A stretch of 64,000 nt of DNA, taken from NCBI RefSeq assembly GCF_003605575.1, contig NZ_QKNY01000007.1:18637-82636 (forward strand), given 5' to 3'. This stretch comes from Halonotius aquaticus. GTDB lineage: Archaea; Halobacteriota; Halobacteria; Halobacteriales; Haloferacaceae. This document shows, piece by piece, positions 52,530 through 61,101 of the stretch. A model generated the notes under the pieces. The model saw only the letters and a program-made list of their open reading frames with translations. It ran no database searches and was not told where the DNA came from. A program made the translations under genes and the position numbers. Position 1 is the first letter of the stretch; each line of letters starts with the position of its first letter.

Positions 52530-53453
52530 ATGTCACAATCCACCTACGCTATCGGCCACCAACAGCCCGACACGGATACGGTCATTTCTGCGATCGCCCT
52601 CGCCCGCCTGAAACAGGCCCAGGGCACCGATGTCGTTGCCGCCCGCGCCGGCGAACTCAACCCTGAAACCGAATTCGTCCTTGATCGGTGGAGCGTCGAC
52701 TCGCCGACGCTGCTGGAGGACGCAACCGACGAGGAACTGCTGCTCGTCGATCACAACGAATACAGCCAGACTGTCGCGGGCGCACGCGAGGCGACGATCA
52801 CCCAGGTTGTCGACCACCACCGCATCGGCGACGTGACGACCGGCGATCCGATCTCCTTCCGTGCCGAACCGGTCGGCTCGACGGGGACGATCCTCACCGG
52901 GCTCTACGATGAGGCCGGCGTCGATATCGACGAAGAAACCGCCGGACTGCTGCTCAGCGGCCTCCTCAGCGACACCGTCGTGCTCCGGTCGCCGACGACG
53001 ACCGACACCGACCGTGAGGTCGCCGAGCGACTGGCCGACATCGCTGGCGTCGACTACGAGGAGTACGGCAAGGAACTGTTGGCCCAAAAGAGCAAACTCG
53101 GCGAGAAAAGCCCCCGCGAGATGGTGCTTGGGGATTTCAAGGAGTACGACATCGGCGACGACGTGCTTGGAATTGGTCAGATCGAGACCGTCGAACCCGA
53201 AACCGTCCTCGACCAGCGCGATGCGGTCATCGAGGCGATGGACGAGGTTGTCGCCGAGCGCGGCTACGCCGTGTTACTCGTGCTCGTCACCGACCTGCTC
53301 GAAGAGGAGTCGACGGCCTTCATCGCCGGCGATCACACCGAGGCCGTCGGCGACGCCCTCGATTCGACATTCACCGACCGGGAGGCGTTCCTGCCGGGCG
53401 TGATGTCCCGCAAAAAACAGGTCGTCCCGCCGGTCGAAGACGCCCTGAAATAA
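52530..53453 (+). CDS. ppaC: Manganese-dependent (type II) inorganic pyrophosphatase
   Basis: A 307-residue DHH-family enzyme hydrolysing PPi to phosphate. Motifs: AIGHQQPDTDTVISA, LLLVDHNEYSQ, TQVVDHHRIGD (the DHH) and the C-terminal substrate loop PGVMSRKKQVVPPVEDAL. Length is normal, without regulatory CBS insert. Divergent from the DUF389 gene. Confidence 0.95.
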   Translation: MSQSTYAIGHQQPDTDTVISAIALARLKQAQGTDVVAARAGELNPETEFVLDRWSVDSPTLLEDATDEELLLVDHNEYSQTVAGAREATITQVVDHHRIGDVTTGDPISFRAEPVGSTGTILTGLYDEAGVDIDEETAGLLLSGLLSDTVVLRSPTTTDTDREVAERLADIAGVDYEEYGKELLAQKSKLGEKSPREMVLGDFKEYDIGDDVLGIGQIETVEPETVLDQRDAVIEAMDEVVAERGYAVLLVLVTDLLEEESTAFIAGDHTEAVGDALDSTFTDREAFLPGVMSRKKQVVPPVEDALK

Positions 53454-53592
53454 GCGGATTTCGACGGGCCTACCAGCACACTCATCCGCTGTCATCCCCG
53501 ACCTATGGCCAGTTGTGAGCCAGACCGTCCGGCAGCCGACCAGCGGGCTGACAGCAGTCTGTGGGGTGTCAACTCCCCCACGCCAGCGCACA

Positions 53593-54252
53593 ATGATTCC
53601 ACTCTATCACGATTTCACTGACGCGACGGTGCTCATCTTCGGCGGCGGCAGCGTCGGCGCGCGGAAAGCCAAGCGGTTCGCCGCCGAGGCCGACGTGGTC
53701 GTCGTCAGCCCAACATTCGACGGTCGGTTCGATGACGCCGACTTCCCGACGGTTGAGCGGATTCGAGCCGCACCAACGTCGGCGACTGTCGCCGACTGGT
53801 TCGACCGCGTCGACCCCGCGTTGGCTGTTGCGGCCACCGACGACAGCGAGCTCAACGCCGCTGTCGCCGAGACAGCTGCCGACCGCGACGTACTTGTCAA
53901 CCGCACCGATCGCGCTGGCGAGCGGTCGGTCGGCAGCGTCGTCGTCCCTGCCACTGTCGACGACGGGCCGGTTTCGGTGGCGATCTCGACCGGCGGGCAG
54001 AGCCCCGCGCTCGCCCGTTACCTCCGCGAGCAGATCGACAGCGAGATCGACGAGGCAGGGAACATGGCCGAGCTGACGGGTCGGCTTCGGGCTGAGTTGA
54101 AGGAAACTGAGTCCCCCGAGACGCGGCGGGCGATGCTCCGTGCGGTCGTCCGCTCGCCGGCGGTTTGGAAGGCTTTACATACGGGAATCGCCAACGCTGA
54201 AAAAGAGGCAGCACGCGTAATGCAGGATCACCGCACAGGGGAGGATACATGA
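53593..54252 (+). CDS. Precorrin-2 dehydrogenase (siroheme synthase N-terminal domain)
   Basis: 219 residues. NAD-binding start YHDFTDATVLIFGGGSVGARKAKRFAAEADVVVVSP, then the conserved LAVAATDDSELNAAVAETAA, and SVAISTGGQSPALARYLREQI. It oxidises precorrin-2 to sirohydrochlorin for siroheme and, in archaea, alternative heme synthesis. ATG 53593 (MIPLYHDF) is chosen over the longer reading. The stop overlaps hemA (ATGA). Confidence 0.92.
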   Translation: MIPLYHDFTDATVLIFGGGSVGARKAKRFAAEADVVVVSPTFDGRFDDADFPTVERIRAAPTSATVADWFDRVDPALAVAATDDSELNAAVAETAADRDVLVNRTDRAGERSVGSVVVPATVDDGPVSVAISTGGQSPALARYLREQIDSEIDEAGNMAELTGRLRAELKETESPETRRAMLRAVVRSPAVWKALHTGIANAEKEAARVMQDHRTGEDT

Positions 54253-55691
54253 TACGCAACGGCGTCATCACCGGCGTTCGGGTTGCCCACGATACGGCGA
54301 CCGTCGACGAGATCGAGGCCGCCAGCGCGGACGATGTTGCCGATCGGATCGCCGACCTGCTGGCGACGCCGGGCGTCCGGGAAGCGTTCGCTATCCAGAC
54401 GTGCAACCGCGCGGAGGCCTACGTCGTCACCGACCGTGCCGATCAGGGCCGAGACGCCCTCGCGGAGATCGCCGACCCGGTTCGCTCCGGGGCGGTCGTC
54501 ACGATGGCCCACGAGGCGAGCCTGCGCCATCTGATGCGACTGGCCGCCGGGCTCGAATCGCTCGTCCTCGGCGAGGATCAGATCATCGGGCAGCTGAAAG
54601 ACGCTATCGAGCTCGCCCGCCGCGCTGAGGGGCTCGGGCCGATGTTAGAGGACGCGCTGATGAAGGCCGTCCACGTCGGCGAGCGCGCCCGCACCGAGAC
54701 CGCGATCAACGAGGGTGTCGTCTCGCTTGGCTCGGCCGCCGTCACGCTCGCCGACCGCGAAATCGATCTCGACGGCGCGACCGCCCTGATTCTCGGGGCC
54801 GGTGAGATGGGGACGATCGCCGCCGAAGCGATCGCCGAAACCGCGGTTGATCGCCTGTTGATCGCCAACCGAACGATCCCCCATGCAACCCACGTCGCCG
54901 ACACCGTGTCGACCGACGCAAGTGCGATCGGGCTGTCGGCAGCACCGGCTGCCGCCGACCGAGCCGATGTTGTGATCGCCGCAACCGGGAGCCCAGACCA
55001 CGTCCTCGCAGCCGAGGAACTGGCGAGTGCCGGCGAGACACTCTGTATCGACCTCGCCCAACCGCGGGATATCGATCCCGCCGCCGACGCCGAGGCCGGG
55101 GTGACGATCCACGATATCGACGCCCTGGAGGCGATCACCGCCGAAACCCACGCTCGCCGGGAGGACGCCGCCGCCGAGGTTGAGGCGATGATCGACGAGG
55201 AGTTCGACCGCCTGCTCGCGTTGTTCAAACGCAAGCGCGCCGATGAGGCGATCAGTACGATGTATGAGAGCGCCGAACGCGTCAAAAACCGAGAGGTCGG
55301 CACTGCGATGGCCAAGCTCGATGCCAACGCCGAGCTGACCGAGACCCACCGCGAGGTGATCGAGTCGTTGGCGGACTCGCTGGTCAGCCAACTGCTGGCC
55401 GCGCCGACGAAGAGCCTCCGTGAGGCCGCCGCCGAGGACGATTGGACGACGATCCAGACGGCGATGCAGCTGTTCAATCCTGAGTTTGACGGCCCGGTTC
55501 CGACAGACGACGCTGTCGACGAGTTGGACGTCGACAACGCTGACACCGAGGCCGATGACAACGACGAGACGCCTGCTGGCAGTGACAGCGAGACACCGGC
55601 TGGCCCGCCGGAGTCACCTGCGGGACTTCCTGACGGCGTCGATCCCGAAGAAATCCCTCAGCACGTGCTCGAACAGCTCTCTGATAACTGA
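54249..55691 (+). CDS. hemA: Glutamyl-tRNA reductase with acidic C-terminal tail
   Basis: 480 residues. Reduces glutamyl-tRNA to glutamate-1-semialdehyde, the first step of tetrapyrrole synthesis. Catalytic Cys in IQTCNRAEAYVV (about residue 51), EDQIIGQLK, and NAD-binding ALILGAGEMG are present. The last about 65 residues after NPEFDGP (TEADDNDETPAGSDSETPAG) are acidic, Pro/Gly-rich and not part of the usual fold; such tails are frequent in halophiles but this one ends in an amphipathic helix (EEIPQHVLEQLSDN). Coupled to the precorrin dehydrogenase by a 4-base overlap. Confidence 0.95.
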   Translation: MIRNGVITGVRVAHDTATVDEIEAASADDVADRIADLLATPGVREAFAIQTCNRAEAYVVTDRADQGRDALAEIADPVRSGAVVTMAHEASLRHLMRLAAGLESLVLGEDQIIGQLKDAIELARRAEGLGPMLEDALMKAVHVGERARTETAINEGVVSLGSAAVTLADREIDLDGATALILGAGEMGTIAAEAIAETAVDRLLIANRTIPHATHVADTVSTDASAIGLSAAPAAADRADVVIAATGSPDHVLAAEELASAGETLCIDLAQPRDIDPAADAEAGVTIHDIDALEAITAETHARREDAAAEVEAMIDEEFDRLLALFKRKRADEAISTMYESAERVKNREVGTAMAKLDANAELTETHREVIESLADSLVSQLLAAPTKSLREAAAEDDWTTIQTAMQLFNPEFDGPVPTDDAVDELDVDNADTEADDNDETPAGSDSETPAGPPESPAGLPDGVDPEEIPQHVLEQLSDN

Positions 55692-55709
55692 GCCTGCGGG
55701 GAAGCCAGT

Positions 55710-56096
55710 ATGCAGGCGAACTACGTGTTTCGGGTAACGGTTCAGCTTGATCCACCGACAGCACATCTCGATCCTGATCGCTTTGAGACAGTGTGTCGAC
55801 TCCCGGCTGCGACGCCGGGAACCGATGGCTGGCTGTTTTTCCAGTACAATCTCTGGCGCGGCGATATCGCCGACGCCGACCATATGCAATCTCTCTTGAT
55901 GGAGAAACTCGGCGTGGAGGTTATTGAGGCCAGCTTCAGCGAACTCGAAACCGATTCGGCCTACCGGGCAGCACTTGAGAGCGAAATCGAGACCGATCTC
56001 TCGCGGTTCAACGCCGACTCAGTCGATGCCGTCGTCCACCAACATCTCGGCAGTTCGATCCACGTCCGGGATGCCGAGGCGATTCCCGACGCCTAA
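55710..56096 (+). CDS. LWR-salt family haloarchaeal protein
   Basis: 128 residues with the LWR motif in WLFFQYNLWRGDIADADHMQSLL (residues about 44-66) and a ferredoxin-like alternation of strands and helices (YVFRVTVQLDPP; VIEASFSELETD). It resembles proteins named LWR-salt, known from salt-loving archaea and without a proven function. ATG 55710 lies 18 bases after hemA, so it is likely co-transcribed. Confidence 0.7.
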   Translation: MQANYVFRVTVQLDPPTAHLDPDRFETVCRLPAATPGTDGWLFFQYNLWRGDIADADHMQSLLMEKLGVEVIEASFSELETDSAYRAALESEIETDLSRFNADSVDAVVHQHLGSSIHVRDAEAIPDA

Positions 56097-56180
56097 CGAA
56101 TGGGGCTGTCGCCTGTCAACTGTCGCGCGAAGCGAGCGAGCATGCTATCAGAAGTCACGATGGCCTCGTTGCCATCGCCT

Positions 56181-56714
56181 CTATGATGAGTGCTCGGCCA
56201 GTGTCTCAACCAGCACGCGGTTGTAATCGGGGATGTCCGCGACGACGCGGCCCCAGACGATGTTGCCGTCCCGAAACGCCGGTTCGTCGACCCAGTTCGC
56301 GCCGGCGTTGATGAGGTCGTCTTTGATGCCCTGCGACCCTGTCGCGTCCGAGCCTTCGACGATGCCGGCGGAGATCCCGACCAGTCCGGCGTGACAGATC
56401 AGCCCGATGATCTTGCCGGCCTCGTGGGCTTCCCGGACAAGCGCACACACCGACTCATCGCGGCGGATCTTGTCAGGTGTCCAGCCGCCGGGCACCAGTA
56501 CCGCATCAACAGCCGTCGGGTCGACATCCGCGGCAGCGAGCTCGGTTTCGGCGGTGAGCCCGCCGCTTTTGCCTGTATACTCGACGCCGGCCTCTGTGCC
56601 GACAACATCGATCGTTGCGCCTTCCTCTTGCATGCGCATGTAGACGGCCCAAAATTCGAGGTCTTCGAAGCCCGGCCCGACCAACATGGCGATATGTGTG
56701 TCATCAAGTTTCAT
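56181..56714 (-). CDS. DJ-1/PfpI family protein
   Basis: 177 residues with the DJ-1/PfpI fold: IAMLVGPGFEDLEFWAVY, VDAVLVPGGWTPDKIRRDESV and the nucleophile elbow in IIGLICHAGLVGI (Cys). Members are proteases, glyoxalases or chaperones; the elbow C-H-A-G fits PfpI-type hydrolases. ATG 56714 is used; the longer reading from 56945 runs across the divergent HAD gene. Promoter holds a thrice-repeated motif. Confidence 0.88.
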   Translation of the reverse strand: MKLDDTHIAMLVGPGFEDLEFWAVYMRMQEEGATIDVVGTEAGVEYTGKSGGLTAETELAAADVDPTAVDAVLVPGGWTPDKIRRDESVCALVREAHEAGKIIGLICHAGLVGISAGIVEGSDATGSQGIKDDLINAGANWVDEPAFRDGNIVWGRVVADIPDYNRVLVETLAEHSS

Positions 56715-56724
56715 CTGTGACCAC

Positions 56725-56768
56725 TGTCCCGATATAGCTCCTATCTCGGGATAACGTTTTGTCCCGAT
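56725..56768. promoter_or_regulatory. Three copies of a CCCGA motif upstream of the DJ-1/PfpI gene
   Basis: TGTCCCGAT occurs at 56725-56733 and 56760-56768 as perfect direct repeats 35 bases apart. Midway an inverted copy (TCGGG at 56746-56750) completes an array with 17-18 base spacing. It is upstream of the DJ-1 start (56714) and shared with the HAD gene (from 56824). Probable binding array for a regulator. Confidence 0.5.
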
Positions 56769-56792
56769 TCGATTCCTGGCTCGCCACAACAC

Positions 56793-56800
56793 AAATATAG
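56793..56800 (+). promoter_or_regulatory. TATA box of the HAD phosphatase gene
   Basis: AAATATAG lies 24-31 bases before ATG 56824. Confidence 0.5.
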
Positions 56801-56823
56801 CTGCCCGCCGTAGCTTTCGGTCG

Positions 56824-57513
56824 ATGGTCACCGACGAGTACGACTTCTGGCTGTTCGACCTCGATGGCACGATCATCGACGCGGAGTGGGGGTATATCCG
56901 CGATATCTTCGATCGTGTTGGCCAGCGACTCGACCGTCGGTTCACCGATCGGGAAGCCGAGATCCTCTGGCATGGCCTCGGTGGCCCACGAAACGCAACG
57001 CTGCAGGAGTTCGGTGTCGACCCTGATCCGTTCTGGGCGGCCTTCCACGAGATCGAAGAGCCACAGCAGCGCGCGGAAGCGACCTACCTCCACGACGACG
57101 CTGCCACGCTGCTCCGGACGATCACTGACCGATCAACACCGGTCGGTCTCGTCACCCACTGCCAGGAGTTTTTGACGACCCCTGTGTTGCAGCATCTCGA
57201 TATCGCCGACTGGTTCGATGTGGTTGTCTGCTGTACTGACGAGCTGGGCTGGAAGCCCGATCCCGACCCGGTACGGCAGGCGATGGCTGGATTGGGCGTC
57301 GACGACGACGACCACCACGGCGCACTCGTCGGCGATGCGGCTGTCGACATCGGCGCGGCGTGGAACGCCGGCCTTGATGGTGTCCATGTCGAACGCCACG
57401 GCCACGACACCCGCGGGCGGTGTGTCCTCGGCGACTATCGCGTCAGAACGCTTGAGTCCTTGCTGGCCGCACCGGCGACTGATGGCGGTGTCGACAACGT
57501 GGCCGACGAGTAA
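56824..57513 (+). CDS. HAD-superfamily hydrolase (phosphoglycolate phosphatase-like)
   Basis: 229 residues. Motif I FDLDGTIIDAE, motif II VGLVTHCQEF, motif III WKPDPDPVRQAM and motif IV ALVGDAAVDIGAAWNAG. The helical cap lies at residues 18-85, as in subfamily I phosphatases. Substrate not defined. Ends 10 bases before the convergent Nif3 gene. Confidence 0.88.
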   Translation: MVTDEYDFWLFDLDGTIIDAEWGYIRDIFDRVGQRLDRRFTDREAEILWHGLGGPRNATLQEFGVDPDPFWAAFHEIEEPQQRAEATYLHDDAATLLRTITDRSTPVGLVTHCQEFLTTPVLQHLDIADWFDVVVCCTDELGWKPDPDPVRQAMAGLGVDDDDHHGALVGDAAVDIGAAWNAGLDGVHVERHGHDTRGRCVLGDYRVRTLESLLAAPATDGGVDNVADE

Positions 57514-57523
57514 GCGCCGTCAG

Positions 57524-58285
57524 TCAGAGCCCTGTTGGGTGGCTGTGATAGCTTGTCGTTAGTCCCCACTCCTCGGCGAGGGCCTGGAGTCGCTGGACGC
57601 CGCCGGTCTCGGTGGCGTAGTGGCCGGCCAAGATGACGTTGATGCCGGTCTCTCTCGCGCGATGGTAGACCTGCTGTTTGCCCTCGCCCGTAATCAGCGT
57701 GTCCGCGCCGACCTCGCGGGCTTCATCTAGCCAGTCCGTCCCGCTGCCGGTGACGATGGCGACTTGGTCGATATCCTCGGGACCAAAATCCAGCACCTGC
57801 AGGTCGTCGCCTTCGAGTTCGGCTTCGAGCGTCGCCGTCAACTCCGCCCGCGTCAACGATGCTGGCGCGGCCCCCTGCTGGCCGACGGTGACCGGCCCCA
57901 TCGAGCCGAAGGGCTCGGTCTCATCGAGATCGAGCAGCTCGGCGAGGACGGCCGCGTTCCCCAGCGTCTGGTGGCCGTCAAGCGGGAGATGCGAGACGTA
58001 CAGCGCGATGTCGTTGTCGACGAGGCCGGCGATCCGGTCATACTGGCGGTCGGTGACGCGCTCGATCCCGCCCCACGAGAGCCCGTGGTGGACGACGAGG
58101 ACATCGCTGTCAGCGTCGGCCGCGGCGCTGATCGTCGCCTCGGCGGCATCGACAGCAAAGGCCGCATGCTCGACGGTCGCGTCGGTCGGGCCGACCTGCA
58201 GGCCGTTCGCGCTGGCGTCGACATCGCTGTAGGCATCGGTGGCAAGACGGTCGTCAAGTCGGCTGACGAACTCGGCGAGTTCCAT
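57524..58285 (-). CDS. Nif3-like dinuclear metal-binding protein
   Basis: 253 residues of the NGG1p-interacting factor 3 (GTP cyclohydrolase I type 2/YbgI) family. Metal-site motifs: LVVHHGLSWGGIERVT, YVSHLPLDGHQTLGNA, and near the C-terminus AGHYATETGGVQRL. Forms a hexameric toroid in homologues. Function unclear in archaea. 51 bases separate it from the S8e gene. Confidence 0.92.
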   Translation of the reverse strand: MELAEFVSRLDDRLATDAYSDVDASANGLQVGPTDATVEHAAFAVDAAEATISAAADADSDVLVVHHGLSWGGIERVTDRQYDRIAGLVDNDIALYVSHLPLDGHQTLGNAAVLAELLDLDETEPFGSMGPVTVGQQGAAPASLTRAELTATLEAELEGDDLQVLDFGPEDIDQVAIVTGSGTDWLDEAREVGADTLITGEGKQQVYHRARETGINVILAGHYATETGGVQRLQALAEEWGLTTSYHSHPTGL

Positions 58286-58336
58286 ACCAGTTTCTCGACG
58301 TGGGTCGGCTTGTAAGCGGCGAAAGAAGAAACCCCG

Positions 58337-58708
58337 TCAGTCGAGGGCGACGGCGTTGACCTGGCCGACTTGGCCGGGCCGGGAGGTGACACGGGCCTGG
58401 CCCTCGCTGGTCTCGATAATTGCGCCCTTGGTGATGATGTTTCGGCGGGCGTAGTTGACGTTCGCCGGGTTCTCGACGACATCCTCGATTTCGACCTCGG
58501 TCGTCTCGCCGCCATCAGCGAGCTGGGCGACATTCGTCGAGAGGGCTCGCAGTTTGTCATCGGTGCCACGGGCGTCGATGACGCGGAACCGGGGGTCGTC
58601 GACGGTTGTCTCGGCTGGTTCGCGTCCGAGCTGGTGTCGTTTCTTCTTGCTGGCGTGCTTGAGTCGGCCGCCGGTGCGTTTCCGCGCCGAGCGTCCCTGA
58701 TCTTTCAT
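58337..58708 (-). CDS. rps8e: 30S ribosomal protein S8e
   Basis: 123 residues. The start MKDQGRSARKRTGGRLKHAS is the archaeal S8e signature, followed by KKKRHQLGREPAETTVDDPRFRVIDARG and NPANVNYARRNIITKGAIIET. ATG 58708 is chosen over the frame beginning at 58717. Confidence 0.96.
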   Translation of the reverse strand: MKDQGRSARKRTGGRLKHASKKKRHQLGREPAETTVDDPRFRVIDARGTDDKLRALSTNVAQLADGGETTEVEIEDVVENPANVNYARRNIITKGAIIETSEGQARVTSRPGQVGQVNAVALD

Positions 58709-58797
58709 ACCCATCACAACCCCCAGCAGCTACTTGAATCGCTCGGAACGCCCCCGGAGTCGCAAGCGTTAGGTTCCTCTCGCTGTCTCCCTTCGCT

Positions 58798-59253
58798 ATG
58801 AGCCTGCAGGTCGCTGTCGCGGTGCCGTTTCGGCAGGAGGGAACCGACCGGCTGGGCGAGGGGGCCTTTGTCGTCGCGCTCTCGCTTGACCGGGAGTGGT
58901 TCTCGCCGGATCAGGCCAAACGGCTGGTCGATGTGGCGGTCGGCCGTGGCCTCTTGGAGAAGGCCGATGGTGATCTCGTGGCCACGTTTGATCTCGATGC
59001 CGTCGATATCCCGGCGGACTACACGCCCGACACCGATATTTTCCGTGAGCAGTCGACCTTCGAGCAACTCTTAGATCGCATGACCGACGCTGGGATGGCC
59101 AAACAGGAGGCTGTTGCCGCCGCCAATGAAACCCAACGCCGCCTTGGGATCACACTTGAGGCGGCGGCGGTGCTTGTCGCCACCCGCGAGGGGATCGATG
59201 TTGCTGCCGCCGCCAACGCGGTTCGGACAGAGCTGGCGACCGACGATGAGTAA
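58798..59253 (+). CDS. DUF2240 protein
   Basis: 151 residues matching archaeal DUF2240: VAVPFRQEGTDRLGEGAFVVALSLDREWFSPDQAKRLVDVAVGRGLLEK, a winged-helix-like start, then a disordered segment and a second helical part (AVAAANETQRRLGITLEAAAVLVATREG). Putative nucleic-acid-binding regulator, not proven. Divergent from S8e. Confidence 0.82.
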   Translation: MSLQVAVAVPFRQEGTDRLGEGAFVVALSLDREWFSPDQAKRLVDVAVGRGLLEKADGDLVATFDLDAVDIPADYTPDTDIFREQSTFEQLLDRMTDAGMAKQEAVAAANETQRRLGITLEAAAVLVATREGIDVAAAANAVRTELATDDE

Positions 59254-59307
59254 GCCTCGCGGCCAGCAAACACGACCCATTTGCGTGTGGATCACGCATT
59301 CGCAGCT

Positions 59308-59781
59308 ATGGTACAGGATCGCCTCCGCGACGGCAAACGCATCGCGCAACTACTGGCCAGCGAACTGACCGGCGACCAGTCCGCCCTCGCCCATGTTGTT
59401 GTCGCCGACGCCGACCCGGATGTCGAGGCGACCGACGAGGGAGCGTTCGCCTACCGTGTCGTCCATGTCGCTGACAACGACGCCCTCACAACCGACGATC
59501 GCGGTCGACCGACGCTCGCCGCCGACTCCGCAAGCGATGTCGACGCCGAAACGACTGAGATTGCGACTGTCTCCGTCCAGCCAGCACGTGCCCAAGTCGA
59601 GTTCAGTGTCGCGGCTGATCGCGCTGCCGAGGCCGCGACGACGGCTGCTCTCGATGTTGGATCGACTGTCGATGCTGACGACGACACCGCACTGATCAGT
59701 ATTACCGACGGCGTGGACGCAAAACGGGTGATTCCGGTGTTTGAGGCTGTCGTCGTCGCAGTCCCGACGACCGCAGAGTAA
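59308..59781 (+). CDS. 157-residue alpha/beta protein, unknown function
   Basis: It starts MVQDRLRDGKRIAQLLASELTGD, a likely helix, then strands (HVVVADADPDVEATDEGAFAYRVVH; TTEIATVSVQPARAQVEFSVAADRAAEAATTAA) suggest a small alpha/beta domain. ATG 59308 is preferred to the TTG at 59281. No family recognised; typical acidic haloarchaeal composition. 54 bases after DUF2240. Confidence 0.72.
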   Translation: MVQDRLRDGKRIAQLLASELTGDQSALAHVVVADADPDVEATDEGAFAYRVVHVADNDALTTDDRGRPTLAADSASDVDAETTEIATVSVQPARAQVEFSVAADRAAEAATTAALDVGSTVDADDDTALISITDGVDAKRVIPVFEAVVVAVPTTAE

Positions 59782-59877
59782 GTGGCGGCTGTGCGTCACC
59801 TGCCCCCAACCGCAGTACATACAAATCGAATGGGTCGCATCGTTTGGCCAGCGGTGCGGACTACCCAGTGGTGAGCT

Positions 59878-60102
59878 ATGACACGATACATTCGGACTGC
59901 CGACGACGGGCGAATCACCGACACACAAACCGACCAACCCGCGGGCGACGACTGGATCGAGATCTCTGAGTTGGCGTATCTCAGCGATGCCGCGCCCGAT
60001 GGCCACGAGGCGATCCGGTACTACAAGCCCGAGGCCGAGGAACCGGATGACGGGTGGGGGATCGAATCCGAGACGCTGGGCAAGCAGTTTGTTGAAGCTT
60101 AG
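59878..60102 (+). CDS. 74-residue acidic protein, unknown function
   Basis: MTRYIRTADDGRITDTQTDQ, then WIEISELAYLSDAAPDGHEAIRYYKPEAEEPDDGWG; no membrane segment. The composition and codon use are those of a real haloarchaeal gene. Function not recognised. Confidence 0.65.
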   Translation: MTRYIRTADDGRITDTQTDQPAGDDWIEISELAYLSDAAPDGHEAIRYYKPEAEEPDDGWGIESETLGKQFVEA

Positions 60103-60352
60103 GTGGCTGACGCTGGTAGATCACACCCGCGAGTGCTGTCGCTCTGCGTGTTGAAACCGCCCGGACGTGGATTATGGCAACACCGGCGTGTGCCGATGTG
60201 GGTTCGTCCTCCGGGCAGACAGGACGACCACCATAACAATTCGAAACCGGTTATATAAACCCTGTAGGCGATGACACGACTTGCCAGTAGTATCTGTCGT
60301 CAGCTGAACAATACTGTTGCCGTCGCCGATCGGCTGACTGGTTACGATGCTC
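60103..60352. other. 250-base intergenic region with a symmetric TATA element and hairpins
   Basis: GGTTATATAAACC (60249-60261) can serve as TATA box in either direction. On the minus strand, bases 60172-60234 then hold a 7-bp stem (TCGTCCT/AGGACGA) and a CGGC/GCCG hairpin, and a 20-codon frame beginning MVVVLSARRTNPH. No tRNA-like fold found. Could hold a small RNA. Confidence 0.4.
60172..60234 (-). ncRNA. Candidate small RNA or 20-residue peptide gene
   Basis: Directly downstream (minus strand) of the symmetric TATA element, with two hairpins (TCGTCCT/AGGACGA and CGGC/GCCG). It also contains a 20-codon ORF (MVVVLSARRTNPHRHTPVLP). Either reading is speculative. Confidence 0.25.
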
Positions 60353-61012
60353 TCAGAAGGCGGCGAGTAGTCCCGGAAGATCGGCGGCAAGCCGGTCGCG
60401 TTCGATGTAGGCATCGGCTCGTGTATCCTTCTGTGGCCCGCCGTCGAACAGCACCTGGACGGTGTGAATCCCAACAGCGTCGGCACCGGAGATATCCTCA
60501 TCGGGTGTGTCGCCTATAAACACCGTCTCTTGGGGAGTTGTTCCGAGTGCGTCCAACAGCGCGTCGAAGGCGGCCGCGTCGGGCTTGCCGGCGTCGAGTT
60601 CGCCGGTCACGAGTGTCGTATCAAACAGCGGCTCCCAGTCGAGATACTCGATCTTCGATCGTTGCGCGCGAACCGGCCCATTCGTGAGGAGGCCAACACG
60701 GTAGTCAGCCCGAAGCTCACGCAACAGGGCTTCGGCATCGGGGATCGGCACGAGGGCGTTGGTGACAGCATCACGGTAGGCGGCGGCCAACTGGTCGGGA
60801 TCGGTCTCTGTGGTGTCGTCGGCCAGCAACTCGGCGAAGATCGGCGCGCGGCTGTCTGTCGTGAGGTGATTGCGGTGGGCTTGAATGTACTCGCCTCGGG
60901 AGATCGGCGGCGCGTCGGCTTGCTCGACAGCCTCCGCCAGTAGCGTCTCCCGGTCGCGATCAGGCACCGCGAGCGTATAATCGAGGTCGAAGGCGACCCC
61001 GCGTATCGACAT
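60353..61012 (-). CDS. HAD-superfamily hydrolase
   Basis: 219 residues. Motif I in VAFDLDYTLAVPDRD, motif II VGLLTNGPVRAQ, motif III lysine in LDAGKPDAAAFD and motif IV VFIGDTPDEDISGAD. Similar to subfamily IA phosphatases. ATG 61012 (MSIRGVAFDLD) follows the usual start. Substrate unknown; divergent from nurA. Confidence 0.88.
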   Translation of the reverse strand: MSIRGVAFDLDYTLAVPDRDRETLLAEAVEQADAPPISRGEYIQAHRNHLTTDSRAPIFAELLADDTTETDPDQLAAAYRDAVTNALVPIPDAEALLRELRADYRVGLLTNGPVRAQRSKIEYLDWEPLFDTTLVTGELDAGKPDAAAFDALLDALGTTPQETVFIGDTPDEDISGADAVGIHTVQVLFDGGPQKDTRADAYIERDRLAADLPGLLAAF

Positions 61013-61101
61013 GGATGGTCGTTCTGGCTCCAACGGTATGAGGCTAGCGACACCGGGGGCTGACCACCGTTCTTTTCACGATCCCTCACCCCGGTAGGGG
61101 T

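Noticed and set aside
60271-60519. 82-codon plus-strand ORF starting MTRLASSICRQLNN
   Set aside because: It runs antisense into the HAD gene, its TATA element is only about 13-20 bases upstream of the ATG, and the later residues are Arg-rich shadow sequence.
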